DNA of 64,000 nt from Hydrogenispora ethanolica (GCF_004340685.1 NZ_SLUN01000017.1:57580-121579); one strand, 5' to 3'. Positions 45,091-53,469 are shown, counted from the stretch's first letter. Program-made: numbers and translations. The notes: a model not told the origin generated them from the letters alone.

Positions 45091-45906
45091 TCAGCGGCCG
45101 GTTACATTCATGGCCCGTTGTAAACAATTGGCCCACGGCGTTCCCACAGTATAAACATACTCCCAGCCGTCCACCCCGCCGAAATCGGGGTACTCCTCGG
45201 CCAATTCCCGGACGGTCAGGGCTAACGAGCCGGGATCGATATAACCTTCACCGGCCTGGGGCCCGGTAAGACTCCCCGCCACCAGACGGTGCGGCTCGAA
45301 ACCGGCCCGGATCGCTCTCCGGTAATCCGCCGGAGTCTGCAGGCTGCCAAATCCGCTGTAAAACTGGACATTGAACCAATTGACGCGTCCCCGGGTATTC
45401 TCCAGGATCTTCTGGTACAGACCCGGGGGCCCCGGCCCTTTTCCCCAAATTTGCCGAGCGACCGGCGCCATGGTGATGATCAGCTTACGACCGGCGCGTT
45501 CCGACAGATCGCTGATTAATTGCGAAAAAAGCTGCTCCGGATCATAGGGGACTTCCCACCATTCCTCCCAGTCCAGATCGATGCCATCCAGCTGATAGGC
45601 GTCGATTACATGAAGCAGCGTCTCTACCGCCGTGCAGGCGTTTTGGTGAATGTAGCGCCAGGTGCCGTTACCGGCTCCGCCAAGCATCATCAATATTTTC
45701 CGGCCACTCTCCCGCACCGCGGCGACATCCCGCCAGAGCCCGGCGAAACGGGGCGCGTCCGGCGAGTCATTATGGAATCGGATCGCTCCGTCCGCTTGGA
45801 AATGAAAAGCAGCGACGATCACATGGGTAAACGGTTTGGCGAGCGTTCCCGCCAATGGATGGGTCTGGTCCTGATAGTAAATGACATTCCGGTGTCTGCC
45901 TTTCAT
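45091..45906 (-). CDS. small intracellular GH18-family hydrolase
   Basis: 271 residues with the GH18 catalytic motif DGIDLDWE (Asp107, Asp110, Asp112, proton donor Glu114), the preceding SxGG-like strand ILMMLGGAGNG, and the later MAPVARQIWG and VNWFNVQFYSGFGS blocks. It is shorter than full chitinases and has neither signal peptide nor chitin-binding module, so it probably acts in the cytoplasm on short beta-1,4-GlcNAc chains or N-glycan pieces. It stands next to the amino-sugar PTS genes, which fits. AGGAGATGAAAAATGAAAGG marks the start. Confidence 0.85.
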   Translation of the reverse strand: MKGRHRNVIYYQDQTHPLAGTLAKPFTHVIVAAFHFQADGAIRFHNDSPDAPRFAGLWRDVAAVRESGRKILMMLGGAGNGTWRYIHQNACTAVETLLHVIDAYQLDGIDLDWEEWWEVPYDPEQLFSQLISDLSERAGRKLIITMAPVARQIWGKGPGPPGLYQKILENTRGRVNWFNVQFYSGFGSLQTPADYRRAIRAGFEPHRLVAGSLTGPQAGEGYIDPGSLALTVRELAEEYPDFGGVDGWEYVYTVGTPWANCLQRAMNVTGR

Positions 45907-46021
45907 TTTTCATCTCCTCTCACCGGCTTTCCACTGCATGGTGTCCCACACTATCTTTATTACGATCCCTTGGCAAGGGAACCGCGCCGCAGGCACATTT
46001 GCAACCCGGCGCTCCAGATAT

Positions 46022-46108
46022 ATAGGATGAAATAAATTTCTGTACTAAAGATTTGCATTCCTAAGGCCGAATGCAAAGGAATAAAAAACGGAATTTATTT
46101 CATCCTAT
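46022..46108. repeat. nested palindrome 1
   Basis: Outer perfect 17-bp arms ATAGGATGAAATAAATT / AATTTATTTCATCCTAT enclose an inner 9-bp hairpin TTTGCATTC / GAATGCAAA (46052-46077, eight-base loop). Together with the next element it fills the gap between the GH18 and GNAT genes. Confidence 0.75.
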
Positions 46109-46119
46109 TTCAGCGGTAA

Positions 46120-46200
46120 TAAGTTGAATTAAATTCCTTAATTTATCCATCATGGCCGGTTTTAGGGACATGATGCATAACAGATATTTAATTCAACTTA
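46120..46200. repeat. nested palindrome 2, containing the 32-bp hairpin repeat (copy 2)
   Basis: Outer perfect 15-bp arms TAAGTTGAATTAAAT / ATTTAATTCAACTTA enclose the 32-bp hairpin repeat at 46147-46178 that also occurs at 23665-23696. The architecture (long A/T stem, small internal hairpin) repeats that of the element 12 bases to the left with different sequence. Confidence 0.75.
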
Positions 46201-46271
46201 TATAGCTTCCTGGCGTGCGGCGATGCATTGCATCCCAAGATTTAACATCGGGTTACATTTTTCCCAAAGAA

Positions 46272-46300
46272 TTGCCACTCCCGGCATTCTTTCCTATAAT
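46272..46300 (+). promoter_or_regulatory. promoter of the GNAT gene
   Basis: TTGCCA (46272-46277), 17-base spacer, TATAAT (46295-46300). The leader to the ATG at 46343 would be about 35 bases. Confidence 0.7.
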
Positions 46301-46342
46301 GGGGGTATGGCTTCGCAACAATCTCCACTACGAGGTGCGATA

Positions 46343-47068
46343 ATGAATTCCTTATCCGATATTCTGCCATTGCTCGCCCAGGACCCGCTGCGAAACTGCA
46401 ACCTGATCAATTTTTGCCGTTCCTATCCGGTCAGTTCCATCCGGGTCGAAGGAAGCTCCGTACTCATCCGCGGCCGGAGCGACCAGGACTGGATATATAT
46501 CAGCAGTGTAGCGCCGGCTGAATTTGCCGCGCTCACCCGCGAGCTCGAGCCGTCCGATCAATATTTTGCGATTTTGGAAGACTGGATGGTGGCGCAATTG
46601 CCCGGAAAAGAGAAGGTCGATTGGCAGCTCTCCTGTCTCAAGCTGTATCTGCCGGAGCGGACGGCTCTCCCGGACGGCCCGTTCCGGGGCCTGCGCCGGC
46701 TGGCGCCCGCGGATGCCGCCTATCTCTATCAGCACTCCCATTATCAGTCCTTTACTTCGATTGCCTACATCGACGAACGGATCCGCAACGGCGTCGGCTA
46801 CGGAATCCCCGCCGGCGACGGGGCATTGGCCGGCTGGGTGTTGACGCAGGACGACGGGGCGATCGGCTTTCTGAACGTACTCCAGGAGTACCGCTGCCAA
46901 GGCTACGGACGCCAGCTGCTTTCCGCCATCTGTCAGCGTCTGCGGCAGGAGGGACAACTGCCCTTCTTGCACATTGAGGAGGACAATCTGCCTTCCATGA
47001 AGCTGGCGCTAGGAATGGGCTTCGTTCCCGACCGCCGCATCCATTGGTTAAAACTAAAATCAAGTTAA
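46343..47068 (+). CDS. GNAT-family N-acetyltransferase
   Basis: 241 residues from the ATG at 46343, which lies just after a consensus promoter and a GAGGTGCG ribosome site. The C-terminal 110 residues form the GNAT fold, with the acetyl-CoA loop region LQEYRCQGYGRQLLSAICQR (Q/R-x-x-G-x-G/A pattern) and EEDNLPSMKLALGMGFVPDR. The N-terminal half (NLINFCRSYPVSSIRVEGSS) resembles FR47/YkkB-type two-domain acetyltransferases. Substrate unknown. It is followed by the B3/B4 gene after 14 bases, so the two are probably co-transcribed. Confidence 0.82.
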   Translation: MNSLSDILPLLAQDPLRNCNLINFCRSYPVSSIRVEGSSVLIRGRSDQDWIYISSVAPAEFAALTRELEPSDQYFAILEDWMVAQLPGKEKVDWQLSCLKLYLPERTALPDGPFRGLRRLAPADAAYLYQHSHYQSFTSIAYIDERIRNGVGYGIPAGDGALAGWVLTQDDGAIGFLNVLQEYRCQGYGRQLLSAICQRLRQEGQLPFLHIEEDNLPSMKLALGMGFVPDRRIHWLKLKSS

Positions 47069-47082
47069 CTGGAGAATTGGTG

Positions 47083-47808
47083 ATGGCACAACCTTTCAAC
47101 GCCACGGTCGCGCCGGAGATCGACGCTTTGGGAATCCCGGTGGTCTTCTTCGTCATGCGCAACCTTTCCAATCGGCTCGCGGACCCGGAATTTGACCGGT
47201 TGAAACGGGCCGCCACCTCCGCCCTGCTGGCGCGGCTGAGTCCGGAGGAGCTTGCCGCCGATCCGGTGCTGGCCGGTTATCATCGCTTGCACGAACGGAT
47301 CGCTTGCCCCCGGAACCGGACCACCATCCCGGCGCCGGAGAACCTGCTGAAATTTCTCGCCAAAAAGGGCGAATTGCCCCGGGTGAACCTGCTGGTGGAC
47401 ATCTATAATTTAATCTCAGCCGAGACCCGCCTGGCCATGGGCGCTCATGATCTGGAGCGGATCGCCGGCAACGTCCGCTTCCGGCTCACCGACGGCAGCG
47501 AGCTCTTCCATCCGCTGGGTGATGGGCCGCGAGCGGCCCGGGCCGGGGAATATGCCTATATCGACGAGGCCGATGAAGTGCTCTGCCGGCTGGAAGTGCG
47601 GCAGGTGGAGAAGACCAAAGTCACGGAAGAGACACGGCACTGTTTCTTCATTATCCAAGGAAACGAAACGACCGGCTCCGCCATGCTTCAGGCGGCAACC
47701 GGCCGTTTAATCCGCCGGATCCAGGAGTTCTGCGGCGGGGGAATTGAGATGCTGCACTGTCCGTGGCCGGATCCGCAGCACCCGGCGGAATTGGCTATTT
47801 CAAGATAA
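47083..47808 (+). CDS. B3/B4 tRNA-binding domain protein
   Basis: 241 residues from the ATG at 47083 (CTGGAGAATTGGTG upstream). The whole protein matches the stand-alone B3/B4 domain also found in the beta subunit of phenylalanyl-tRNA synthetase: PENLLKFLAKKGELPRVNLL, VDIYNLISAETRLAMGAHDL and a central RLTDGSELFHPLGDG block. Stand-alone members may edit or bind tRNA or bind nucleotides/amino acids; this is not settled. Cotranscribed with the GNAT gene. Its last 14 bases overlap the end of the IIA gene on the other strand. Confidence 0.85.
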   Translation: MAQPFNATVAPEIDALGIPVVFFVMRNLSNRLADPEFDRLKRAATSALLARLSPEELAADPVLAGYHRLHERIACPRNRTTIPAPENLLKFLAKKGELPRVNLLVDIYNLISAETRLAMGAHDLERIAGNVRFRLTDGSELFHPLGDGPRAARAGEYAYIDEADEVLCRLEVRQVEKTKVTEETRHCFFIIQGNETTGSAMLQAATGRLIRRIQEFCGGGIEMLHCPWPDPQHPAELAISR

Positions 47809-48274
47809 CCTCGGCCACTTTGGAATGGGGATTGACCGGACCATAGCGGCAGGATACCGATTTCACCCGGTCCATGTTGGTAATGATCATCGGCAGCGCG
47901 GTCGACTTCGCTTTTTGGCCGATCAATGCCAGATCGAAGGTCATGAGCTTATCGCCGGCCTTTACTTTTTGACCGGCTGTCACAAAGCTCTCGAAACCCT
48001 CCCCTTTCATGCCCACCGTGTCGATCCCGATATGCAGCAAGATCTCCAGGCCTTCCGCCGTCCGGAGGCCAATGGCGTGCTTAGTCGGAAAGACCTGCAC
48101 GATCTCGCCGTTGACCGGGGAATAAAGAACTCCTTCCGCCGGGTCAAAGGCCAGGCCGTCCCCGACGATCTTTCCGGCGAACACTTCATCGGGCACCGTC
48201 GCGATATCGACAGCCTTTCCCGCGACCGGAGCTTGCAATACGATAGTCTTCTTCTTGTTGAAAAAACTGAACAT
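47795..48274 (-). CDS. PTS glucose-family IIA component
   Basis: 159 residues, the single-domain IIA(Glc) fold. Active His81 in EILLHIGIDTVGMKGEGF accepts phosphate from HPr; His66 in VFPTKHAIGLRT is its partner. The N-terminal start MFSFFNKKKTIVLQAPVAGK is typical of Crr-type proteins. It provides the IIA missing from the NagE IICB protein encoded 2.6 kb upstream on the same strand, with nagA and the DUF7916 gene between. CGAGGAGGAACCTC precedes the start. It overlaps the convergent B3/B4 gene by 14 bases. Confidence 0.93.
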   Translation of the reverse strand: MFSFFNKKKTIVLQAPVAGKAVDIATVPDEVFAGKIVGDGLAFDPAEGVLYSPVNGEIVQVFPTKHAIGLRTAEGLEILLHIGIDTVGMKGEGFESFVTAGQKVKAGDKLMTFDLALIGQKAKSTALPMIITNMDRVKSVSCRYGPVNPHSKVAEVILK

Positions 48275-48365
48275 GAGGTTCCTCCTCGATCGTTACGTCA
48301 GGATATCTTTGATCTCTGACAAGATGTTGTTCTTTGGCAATGTTTTCAAGCAATAAGCTGTTTTT

Positions 48366-49496
48366 TCACATTGCTTGATAAACAAGTTGCCCGGCGACAT
48401 AGGTCCGGATGACGTTCAACTCCTCGTCCAGCAGGACAAAATCGGCGTCCTTGCCAACGGCGATCCGGCCCTTTTGGCCGAATCCCAGACAATTGGCGGG
48501 ATTGACGGTGGCCAGGCGCAACGCTTTCTCCGGCGGGAGGCCGGTATTTTGGGCGAAGTTGCGGACCGCGCGGTCCAGGGTGAGCACGCTGCCGGCCAAG
48601 GTGCCATCGCCGAGCCGGGCCTGCCCGTCGTGGACCTGGACTGCCTGGCCCCCCAGATCATATTGGCCGTCCTGCAAGAGACAGGCCCGCATGGCGTCGG
48701 TGATCAGGACCACCCGGTCCAGCCCCTTGTTCTTCAGCAACAGCCGTTGCATCTCGGGATGGACATGGATATTATCGGCGATCAACTCGCAGGTCACGTC
48801 GTACAGTAATGCCGCGCCGACGACTCCCGGCTCCCGGTGGTGCAGCGGCGACATGGCGTTAAACGTATGGGTGATCTGCGCCGCCCCGGCGACGATGGCC
48901 GCCGCCGCTTCCGCCAGCGTCGCATCACTGTGGCCGATGGCCACCCGGATCCCCTTCCGGCAACAGCTGCCGATAAAATCGATGCTCCCCTGCTGCTCCG
49001 GGGCCACGGCAATCATCCGGATGATGTCGGAATAGGGCTCAATGAGGCTGAAATCGGGATTCAAAATATAGGTTTCATCCTGGGCGCCTTTATAGGCCCG
49101 GCTGATAAAGGGTCCTTCCAGATGGCAACCGAGGATCCGGGCCCCGCCGGGCTCCGGGCGGTAGTTGCGGATCCGTTCCAGCGCGCCCATGATCCGCTGG
49201 AACTCCATGGTCATGGTGGTGGCCAGAAAAGCCGTCACTCCCGTCCGCACCAGGGCTTTGGCGATTTCCCCCAGCGCGCGCGGGTCTTCGTCCATGGTAT
49301 CATACCCGGCGCAGCCGTGAATATGAAGATCGATCAGGCCGGGCGCCAAATACATCCCGTCTCCGTCCAGCCGCTCAATTCCCGGAGCCAAGTCCGCCCC
49401 GGCTCCAATCTCAACAATCCGGTCGTCAAAGACCACCGCGCGGTCTTCGAGGACTCCCGACTCGGTAACCAAACGAATGTTTTTGAAGGCTTGCAT
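48366..49496 (-). CDS. nagA: N-acetylglucosamine-6-phosphate deacetylase
   Basis: Removes the acetyl group from GlcNAc-6-P to give GlcN-6-P. 376 residues from the ATG at 49496 (CGGAGGAG upstream). Amidohydrolase barrel with metal-binding LIDLHIHGCAGYDTMDE (His58, His60), metal/substrate residues in GCHLEGPFISRAYKGAQ, GHSDATLAEA and THTFNAMSPLHHREPG, and the catalytic Asp in VLITDAMRAC. It lies between the DUF7916 gene and the IIA gene, all leftward. The usual partner nagB (deaminase) is not in the window. A hairpin CAAGCAAT / ATTGCTTG covers its 3' end. Confidence 0.94.
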   Translation of the reverse strand: MQAFKNIRLVTESGVLEDRAVVFDDRIVEIGAGADLAPGIERLDGDGMYLAPGLIDLHIHGCAGYDTMDEDPRALGEIAKALVRTGVTAFLATTMTMEFQRIMGALERIRNYRPEPGGARILGCHLEGPFISRAYKGAQDETYILNPDFSLIEPYSDIIRMIAVAPEQQGSIDFIGSCCRKGIRVAIGHSDATLAEAAAAIVAGAAQITHTFNAMSPLHHREPGVVGAALLYDVTCELIADNIHVHPEMQRLLLKNKGLDRVVLITDAMRACLLQDGQYDLGGQAVQVHDGQARLGDGTLAGSVLTLDRAVRNFAQNTGLPPEKALRLATVNPANCLGFGQKGRIAVGKDADFVLLDEELNVIRTYVAGQLVYQAM

Positions 49497-49684
49497 GAAA
49501 CCACTCCTCCGAATCCCAATTGGCCGTTGCGGTCGTAACATTCCAACCGTAGCGGCGTATTTTCTTGATTGATGAAATGAAACGGACCGGACCCTCCGCC
49601 TTCCCTGCGGTGGCACAGTGAAAAAGCGGCAGCCTCGCCCGTTTCATCGCATGAAACAAGAAAACGGTTGCGGCGGGGCAACGG

Positions 49685-50599
49685 TCAGCGGTTTACCGAC
49701 CGCGCCATGCGCGCATAGGTGTGCCGTTTGCCCCGGATCGCAATGCTATAGCTCATGATATTCTCGGGAACCGCCATACCCGGAAACCCGGCGTCCCCCA
49801 AATGATGCAGGTCGGTCCCGGTCATCTTGCACATCAAGGCAATCTGGCGGATCGTCTGCTCGTCGGCGCCCTCCTGGGAAGTTCCGATCGCGGTCATGGT
49901 CAGGCCGCCCGAACGGTGGACCGTCCGCACCAGCTCCCGGACCGCTTCCGGCGTAATTCCGGGCACGGTCCCCGGAGCCGGCAATAAAATGATGTCCGCG
50001 CCAGCCGCCCGAAACTGCCCCAGCTCTTCCTGGGTGATGATATCTTCGCCCAGTTCCGTCATAATTCCTGCCGCATGCATCTTTCCGGCGCCGATGATCA
50101 GCCGGTCGCCCACGGCTTCCCGGATGGCGGCGATGGCTTTTAAAATTCCCCGGTTGCTGACGGCGGTGGCCGGATTGCCGGTCAGCATCACAAAATCGGC
50201 GCCCAGCTCGCAAGCGCGCCGGGCGGTCTCGGCATTGGCGCGCCTGCCCCTGCTCAAGGAGACGGTTTCCACGGGCGAGCTTTCGTCCGCCACCGGTTCC
50301 AGATTGACCCCCACGATCCGGCCGGTCAACCGTTTTAACTCCCGAATCCGTTCCTCCGGCGCGACCGCGGTCAGACCGTTCACCACCGGCTCAAAGACGT
50401 CGAACATATTCAGCAACAGGATATCGGCGCCGAAGGCGCAAGCCACTTCGGCATTGGTGACGCTATGCAAGAGCGGTTGAAAAGCGCCGATGACCTCGCT
50501 GACGATGACCCGGCCCTCGCTGGCCCGGATGGCGGTCAACAGCTCGGCCTTGGTCATGGCCTCCAGATCGCTGCGGTCGCAGTCCAGTAAACGTTTCAT
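49685..50599 (-). CDS. DUF7916-type TIM-barrel protein linked to PTS genes
   Basis: 304 residues. A barrel-like pattern of strands runs through RVIVSEVIGAFQPLLHSVTN, ACAFGADILLLNMFDVF, RIVGVNLEPVADES, GADFVMLTGNPAT, DRLIIGAGKMHAAG, GADIILLPAPGTVPG and TMTAIGTSQEGADEQ. I recognise this as the family now called DUF7916, earlier mislabelled as phosphonomutase or HAD hydrolase, which tends to sit in PTS operons. The start at 50599 follows a GGGGG-rich site. It lies between nagE and nagA, so a role in amino-sugar phosphate metabolism is likely, but the reaction is unknown. Confidence 0.75.
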   Translation of the reverse strand: MKRLLDCDRSDLEAMTKAELLTAIRASEGRVIVSEVIGAFQPLLHSVTNAEVACAFGADILLLNMFDVFEPVVNGLTAVAPEERIRELKRLTGRIVGVNLEPVADESSPVETVSLSRGRRANAETARRACELGADFVMLTGNPATAVSNRGILKAIAAIREAVGDRLIIGAGKMHAAGIMTELGEDIITQEELGQFRAAGADIILLPAPGTVPGITPEAVRELVRTVHRSGGLTMTAIGTSQEGADEQTIRQIALMCKMTGTDLHHLGDAGFPGMAVPENIMSYSIAIRGKRHTYARMARSVNR

Positions 50600-50794
50600 T
50601 CCGACGGCCCCCTTCTTCCCTGAAAACCGGTTCCTCCTGCGGTTGGGCTCCAATTCATTTGGGATAACGTATGAAAACGCCGCAAGTTTCCGATATTCCT
50701 TCGATGTCAGATGAATTCATTATTCCGAAACAACTTTCTTGCCGTAAAGCATGGCCGGAAAAGAGCAAAAATTCCCAAAAAGAGGTGGAAAAGC

Positions 50795-50822
50795 GGCACA
50801 GGAGCCGCGAAGCTCCTGTGCC
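50795..50822 (-). terminator. terminator after nagE
   Basis: GGCACAGGAGC / GCTCCTGTGCC perfect 11-bp stem, followed on the minus strand by GCUUUUCC. It lies 12 bases past the nagE stop, so nagE may be largely monocistronic. Confidence 0.8.
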
Positions 50823-50833
50823 TTGGCTATAAA

Positions 50834-52246
50834 TTATACGCTCAGACCTTTATTGCTCATGACCGCCTTCATGTGGGTGACCAGCGGATCGGCCACGGTT
50901 CCGACGACGATCTGGAAGTTGTTGCCCGGCATCTTCAGCACGGCGGTGGCGCCGAGCGCCTTCAGTCTGGCCTCGTCGACCTTGGAGCCGTCCTTGACGG
51001 TGACCCGGACCCGGGTGATGCAGGCATCGACCACGGTGATATTCTCTTTGCCGCCGATGGCCTTGAGGATCTCCACGGCGCGGTCTTTCAGATCGCTCTG
51101 GCCCAAGCCGAGCAGTTCGGCGGATTCCTCATCCTCGATCCGGCCCGGGGTGGGGATATTGAATTTTTTGATGCAGTACAGGAAGACAAAGTAATAGACC
51201 ACCGCAAAGATGACGCCGAGAATCAGCGCTTCCAGCGGCTTCTGCGAAATATTGAAGCTCAGCACATAGTCGATCAGTCCGGCCGAGAAACCGAAACCGA
51301 TTTTGATGCCCATGGCGGCGGATACCGCCAGGGAGATGCCGGTCAACAGGGCGTGCATGACGTAAAGCACCGGCGCCAGGAACATGAAGAGGAACTCGAT
51401 CGGCTCGGTGATGCCGGTCAGCAGCGAAGTAAACGCCACGCCCAGCAGCATGCCGGTGACGGCTTTGCGGTTCTCGGGCTTGGCGGCGGAGATCATCGCC
51501 AGACAGGCCGCGGGCAGGGCGAACATCATAATCGGGAAGAACCCGGTCATAAAGGTTCCGGCCGTGGGATCGCCGGCGAAGAAACGGGAGAGGTCGCCGG
51601 TGATCACTTTGCCGGCGGCGTCGGTGAACTGGCCGAACTGGAACCAGGTGAAGGTATTAATCACATGGTGCAGGCCGAAGGGGATGAGCAACCGGTTCAA
51701 GGTGCCGAAGAAGAAACCGCCGATTGAGCCGGAATTGGCGATCGCGGTGCCGAAGGCATTGATGCCGTCCTGGATCAAGGGCCAGATATAGCCGGCCAAG
51801 ACGCCCAGGATCAACGCATAAAATGAAGTAATGATCGGCACAAAGCGTTTGCCGCCGAAAAATCCCAGAAAATCGGGGACTTTAATCGCTTTATACTTGT
51901 TGTAAAGAACGCCGGCCATGATACCGGAAACGATACCGGCCAGGACTCCCATGTTGATGTGTTCGTTGAAGGTACCCGCCACTTTGGTCAGGACAAAGTA
52001 GCCCACCGCCGCGGCCAGACCGGCCACGCCGTTGTTCTCTTCGGCGAATCCGATCGCAATGCCGATGGCGAATAACAACGCCAGGTTGCCGAAGATCGCG
52101 TCGCCGGCGGCGAACATCCATTTCAGATTGAGGACGTCGCCCGCTCCCAAGCGCAGCAGGAGCGCAGCCGCAGGGAGCACGGCCACCGGAGTCATCAATG
52201 CTTTCCCCAGCTTTTGAATACTAGCCATCCAATTTTGCTGTGACAT
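50834..52246 (-). CDS. nagE: PTS N-acetylglucosamine/glucose-type IICB permease
   Basis: 470 residues. The membrane IIC domain (1-375) opens QKLGKALMTPVAVLPAAALL and contains the sugar-site block GITEPIEFLFMFLAPVLY. The C-terminal IIB domain has the phospho-accepting Cys409 in VVDACITRVRVTVKD. No IIA domain is attached, in contrast to the E. coli NagE; the separate IIA at 47.8 kb supplies it. Imports and phosphorylates GlcNAc (or glucose/GlcN) across the membrane. nagA in the neighbourhood favours GlcNAc. Its long leader carries a promoter, an antiterminator site and a terminator. Confidence 0.92.
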   Translation of the reverse strand: MSQQNWMASIQKLGKALMTPVAVLPAAALLLRLGAGDVLNLKWMFAAGDAIFGNLALLFAIGIAIGFAEENNGVAGLAAAVGYFVLTKVAGTFNEHINMGVLAGIVSGIMAGVLYNKYKAIKVPDFLGFFGGKRFVPIITSFYALILGVLAGYIWPLIQDGINAFGTAIANSGSIGGFFFGTLNRLLIPFGLHHVINTFTWFQFGQFTDAAGKVITGDLSRFFAGDPTAGTFMTGFFPIMMFALPAACLAMISAAKPENRKAVTGMLLGVAFTSLLTGITEPIEFLFMFLAPVLYVMHALLTGISLAVSAAMGIKIGFGFSAGLIDYVLSFNISQKPLEALILGVIFAVVYYFVFLYCIKKFNIPTPGRIEDEESAELLGLGQSDLKDRAVEILKAIGGKENITVVDACITRVRVTVKDGSKVDEARLKALGATAVLKMPGNNFQIVVGTVADPLVTHMKAVMSNKGLSV

Positions 52247-52306
52247 TCCATTCCCTCCATTTTTTTATTTCCAACCCGGCTTGTGCCGGAGTCAGTACGT
52301 GATTCA

Positions 52307-52422
52307 GAGAATTTCAAATTACCATAACATTCCCTTCGCCACACAATATATAGTGAGTAGCCCGGATATATCAATCAATATATTGTGGTGCGAAGCTTTT
52401 TCGAAGCGATTTGAAATTCTCT
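52307..52422. repeat. nested palindrome in the nagE leader
   Basis: Outer arms AGAGAATTTCAAAT / ATTTGAAATTCTCT enclose a second inverted pair CTTCGCCACACAATATA / TATATTGTGGTGCGAAG (one small asymmetry). The form matches the nested palindromes at 46.0-46.2 kb, so it may be an inserted small element inside the 5' untranslated region. Confidence 0.7.
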
Positions 52423-52513
52423 CGATTGGCGGGCGAACCCGCTGCGGCTCCCGAGCAGGCGGACCATCCGTTCATCCGCTCATTGCGCTAAAAATTCCGG
52501 AAAAAATAAAAAA

Positions 52514-52539
52514 AGCCGAAAAGTATACACTTTCCAGCT
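52514..52539 (-). terminator. leader terminator (attenuator) of nagE
   Basis: On the minus strand AGCTGGAAAG / CTTTTCGGCT, a 10-bp stem with two G-U pairs and a six-base loop, followed by UUUUUUUAUUUUUU. It lies about 45 bases after the promoter and 270 before the start codon. Its 5' arm overlaps the antiterminator site. Confidence 0.85.
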
Positions 52540-52560
52540 TTTGCCCATGGGTAGCACGCT
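52536..52560 (-). promoter_or_regulatory. GlcT/LicT-type RNA antiterminator site (RAT) of nagE
   Basis: RNA folds as AGC/GCU outer stem, internal loop GUGCUA opposite CAAAA, and upper stem CCC-AU-GGG. The same scheme (3-bp outer stem, loop GUGYUA, short upper stem) is in the ptsI leader. Four bases overlap the terminator stem, so binding of the antiterminator would block the terminator. Confidence 0.75.
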
Positions 52561-52591
52561 AGTTCAAATTAACAAATATGCTATTAATTTG

Positions 52592-52620
52592 ATTTTAAGC
52601 GATTGTTAAATATTTGTCAA
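52592..52620 (-). promoter_or_regulatory. promoter of nagE
   Basis: TTGACA (52615-52620), 17-base spacer, TAAAAT (52592-52597) on the minus strand, placed across the last codons of the upstream glcT-like gene. Predicted start near 52585, giving a leader of about 340 bases. Confidence 0.8.
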
Positions 52621-53469
52621 GCCGGTGGCGACGTTTTTTAAGCGCTCGATATGCAACGCGATATAACCGGTCTCGGCGTCGGGCACTTTCAGGCGCAACT
52701 CCTCGGCCATCAGGCCGGAGATTCCCTGGGCCAGCTTGTATGAGGCCTTGTAGGTCCGCTTGATGGAGGAGAGCAGATCGTTGCGGATCGGAATGTTTTT
52801 GGTGATCCGTTCCACCGCGAAGCGGATATGGGAGATGAAACGGACGTAATCGATGGACTTCCGGTCGATCGACAGCCGCAGCTCGGACTCGATCAGCTCC
52901 AACGCGCTGTTGCAGATGGAAGCGCATTTGATGGTGTTGGACAGCTTGCCGTTATTGCGGAGCGAGTGGATATGCAGGGCGATAAAGCCGATCTCGCTCT
53001 CCGGAATCTCCAGCTTCAAGGCTTCGGAAAGCATGGCCACGGCCTTCCGGGCGATGGCGTATTCCCGGCTGTAGAGGGTTTCGATCTCCACGATAAAGGG
53101 ATTCTCGATCTGATCGTTGCGGCGCAGCCGGTAGATGGTGAAAGCGATATGGTCGATCAGGCGGATGTGGGTCTCGGCATTGACCGGATCGTCGATCTCC
53201 GTGCTGATCATGCAGAGAACCTCTTCGCAGAGGCCGATCAGGTCGGGGTCGACCGCCTCCATCAGTTGATCGAATTTGGCGCTGGTTTCGTGGCTCTCCA
53301 TCCCGAAGATCTTGTCGAAGACCGTGGCCTCGTCGATCCGGTCGCCGGTGCGGCGGCCGAAACCCAGCCCCTTCTTGATCAGGATCTTCTCGGCGCCATG
53401 ATGTTTCGCCAGCAAGACATTGTTATTAAAGACCTTGACGACTTCATATCCGTGACCGGCCTCCGGCAA
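52606..53469 (-). CDS. glcT: BglG-family transcription antiterminator, GlcT-like
   Basis: About 287 residues from a TTG at 53469, chosen because a GGGGGGTGATG site precedes it, the upstream promoter leaves no room for earlier starts, and the length matches GlcT (near 288). RNA-binding domain at 1-60 (YEVVKVFNNNVLLAKHHGAE), then two PTS regulation domains with His in LIDHIAFTIYRL, FIALHIHSLRNN, VRFISHIRFAVER and TGYIALHIERLK. Phosphorylation by NagE/IIA inactivates such proteins when sugar is absent. Both neighbouring PTS transcripts carry a matching RNA site, so it should open nagE and ptsHI expression when GlcNAc is present. Confidence 0.93.
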   Translation of the reverse strand: MPEAGHGYEVVKVFNNNVLLAKHHGAEKILIKKGLGFGRRTGDRIDEATVFDKIFGMESHETSAKFDQLMEAVDPDLIGLCEEVLCMISTEIDDPVNAETHIRLIDHIAFTIYRLRRNDQIENPFIVEIETLYSREYAIARKAVAMLSEALKLEIPESEIGFIALHIHSLRNNGKLSNTIKCASICNSALELIESELRLSIDRKSIDYVRFISHIRFAVERITKNIPIRNDLLSSIKRTYKASYKLAQGISGLMAEELRLKVPDAETGYIALHIERLKNVATGLTNI

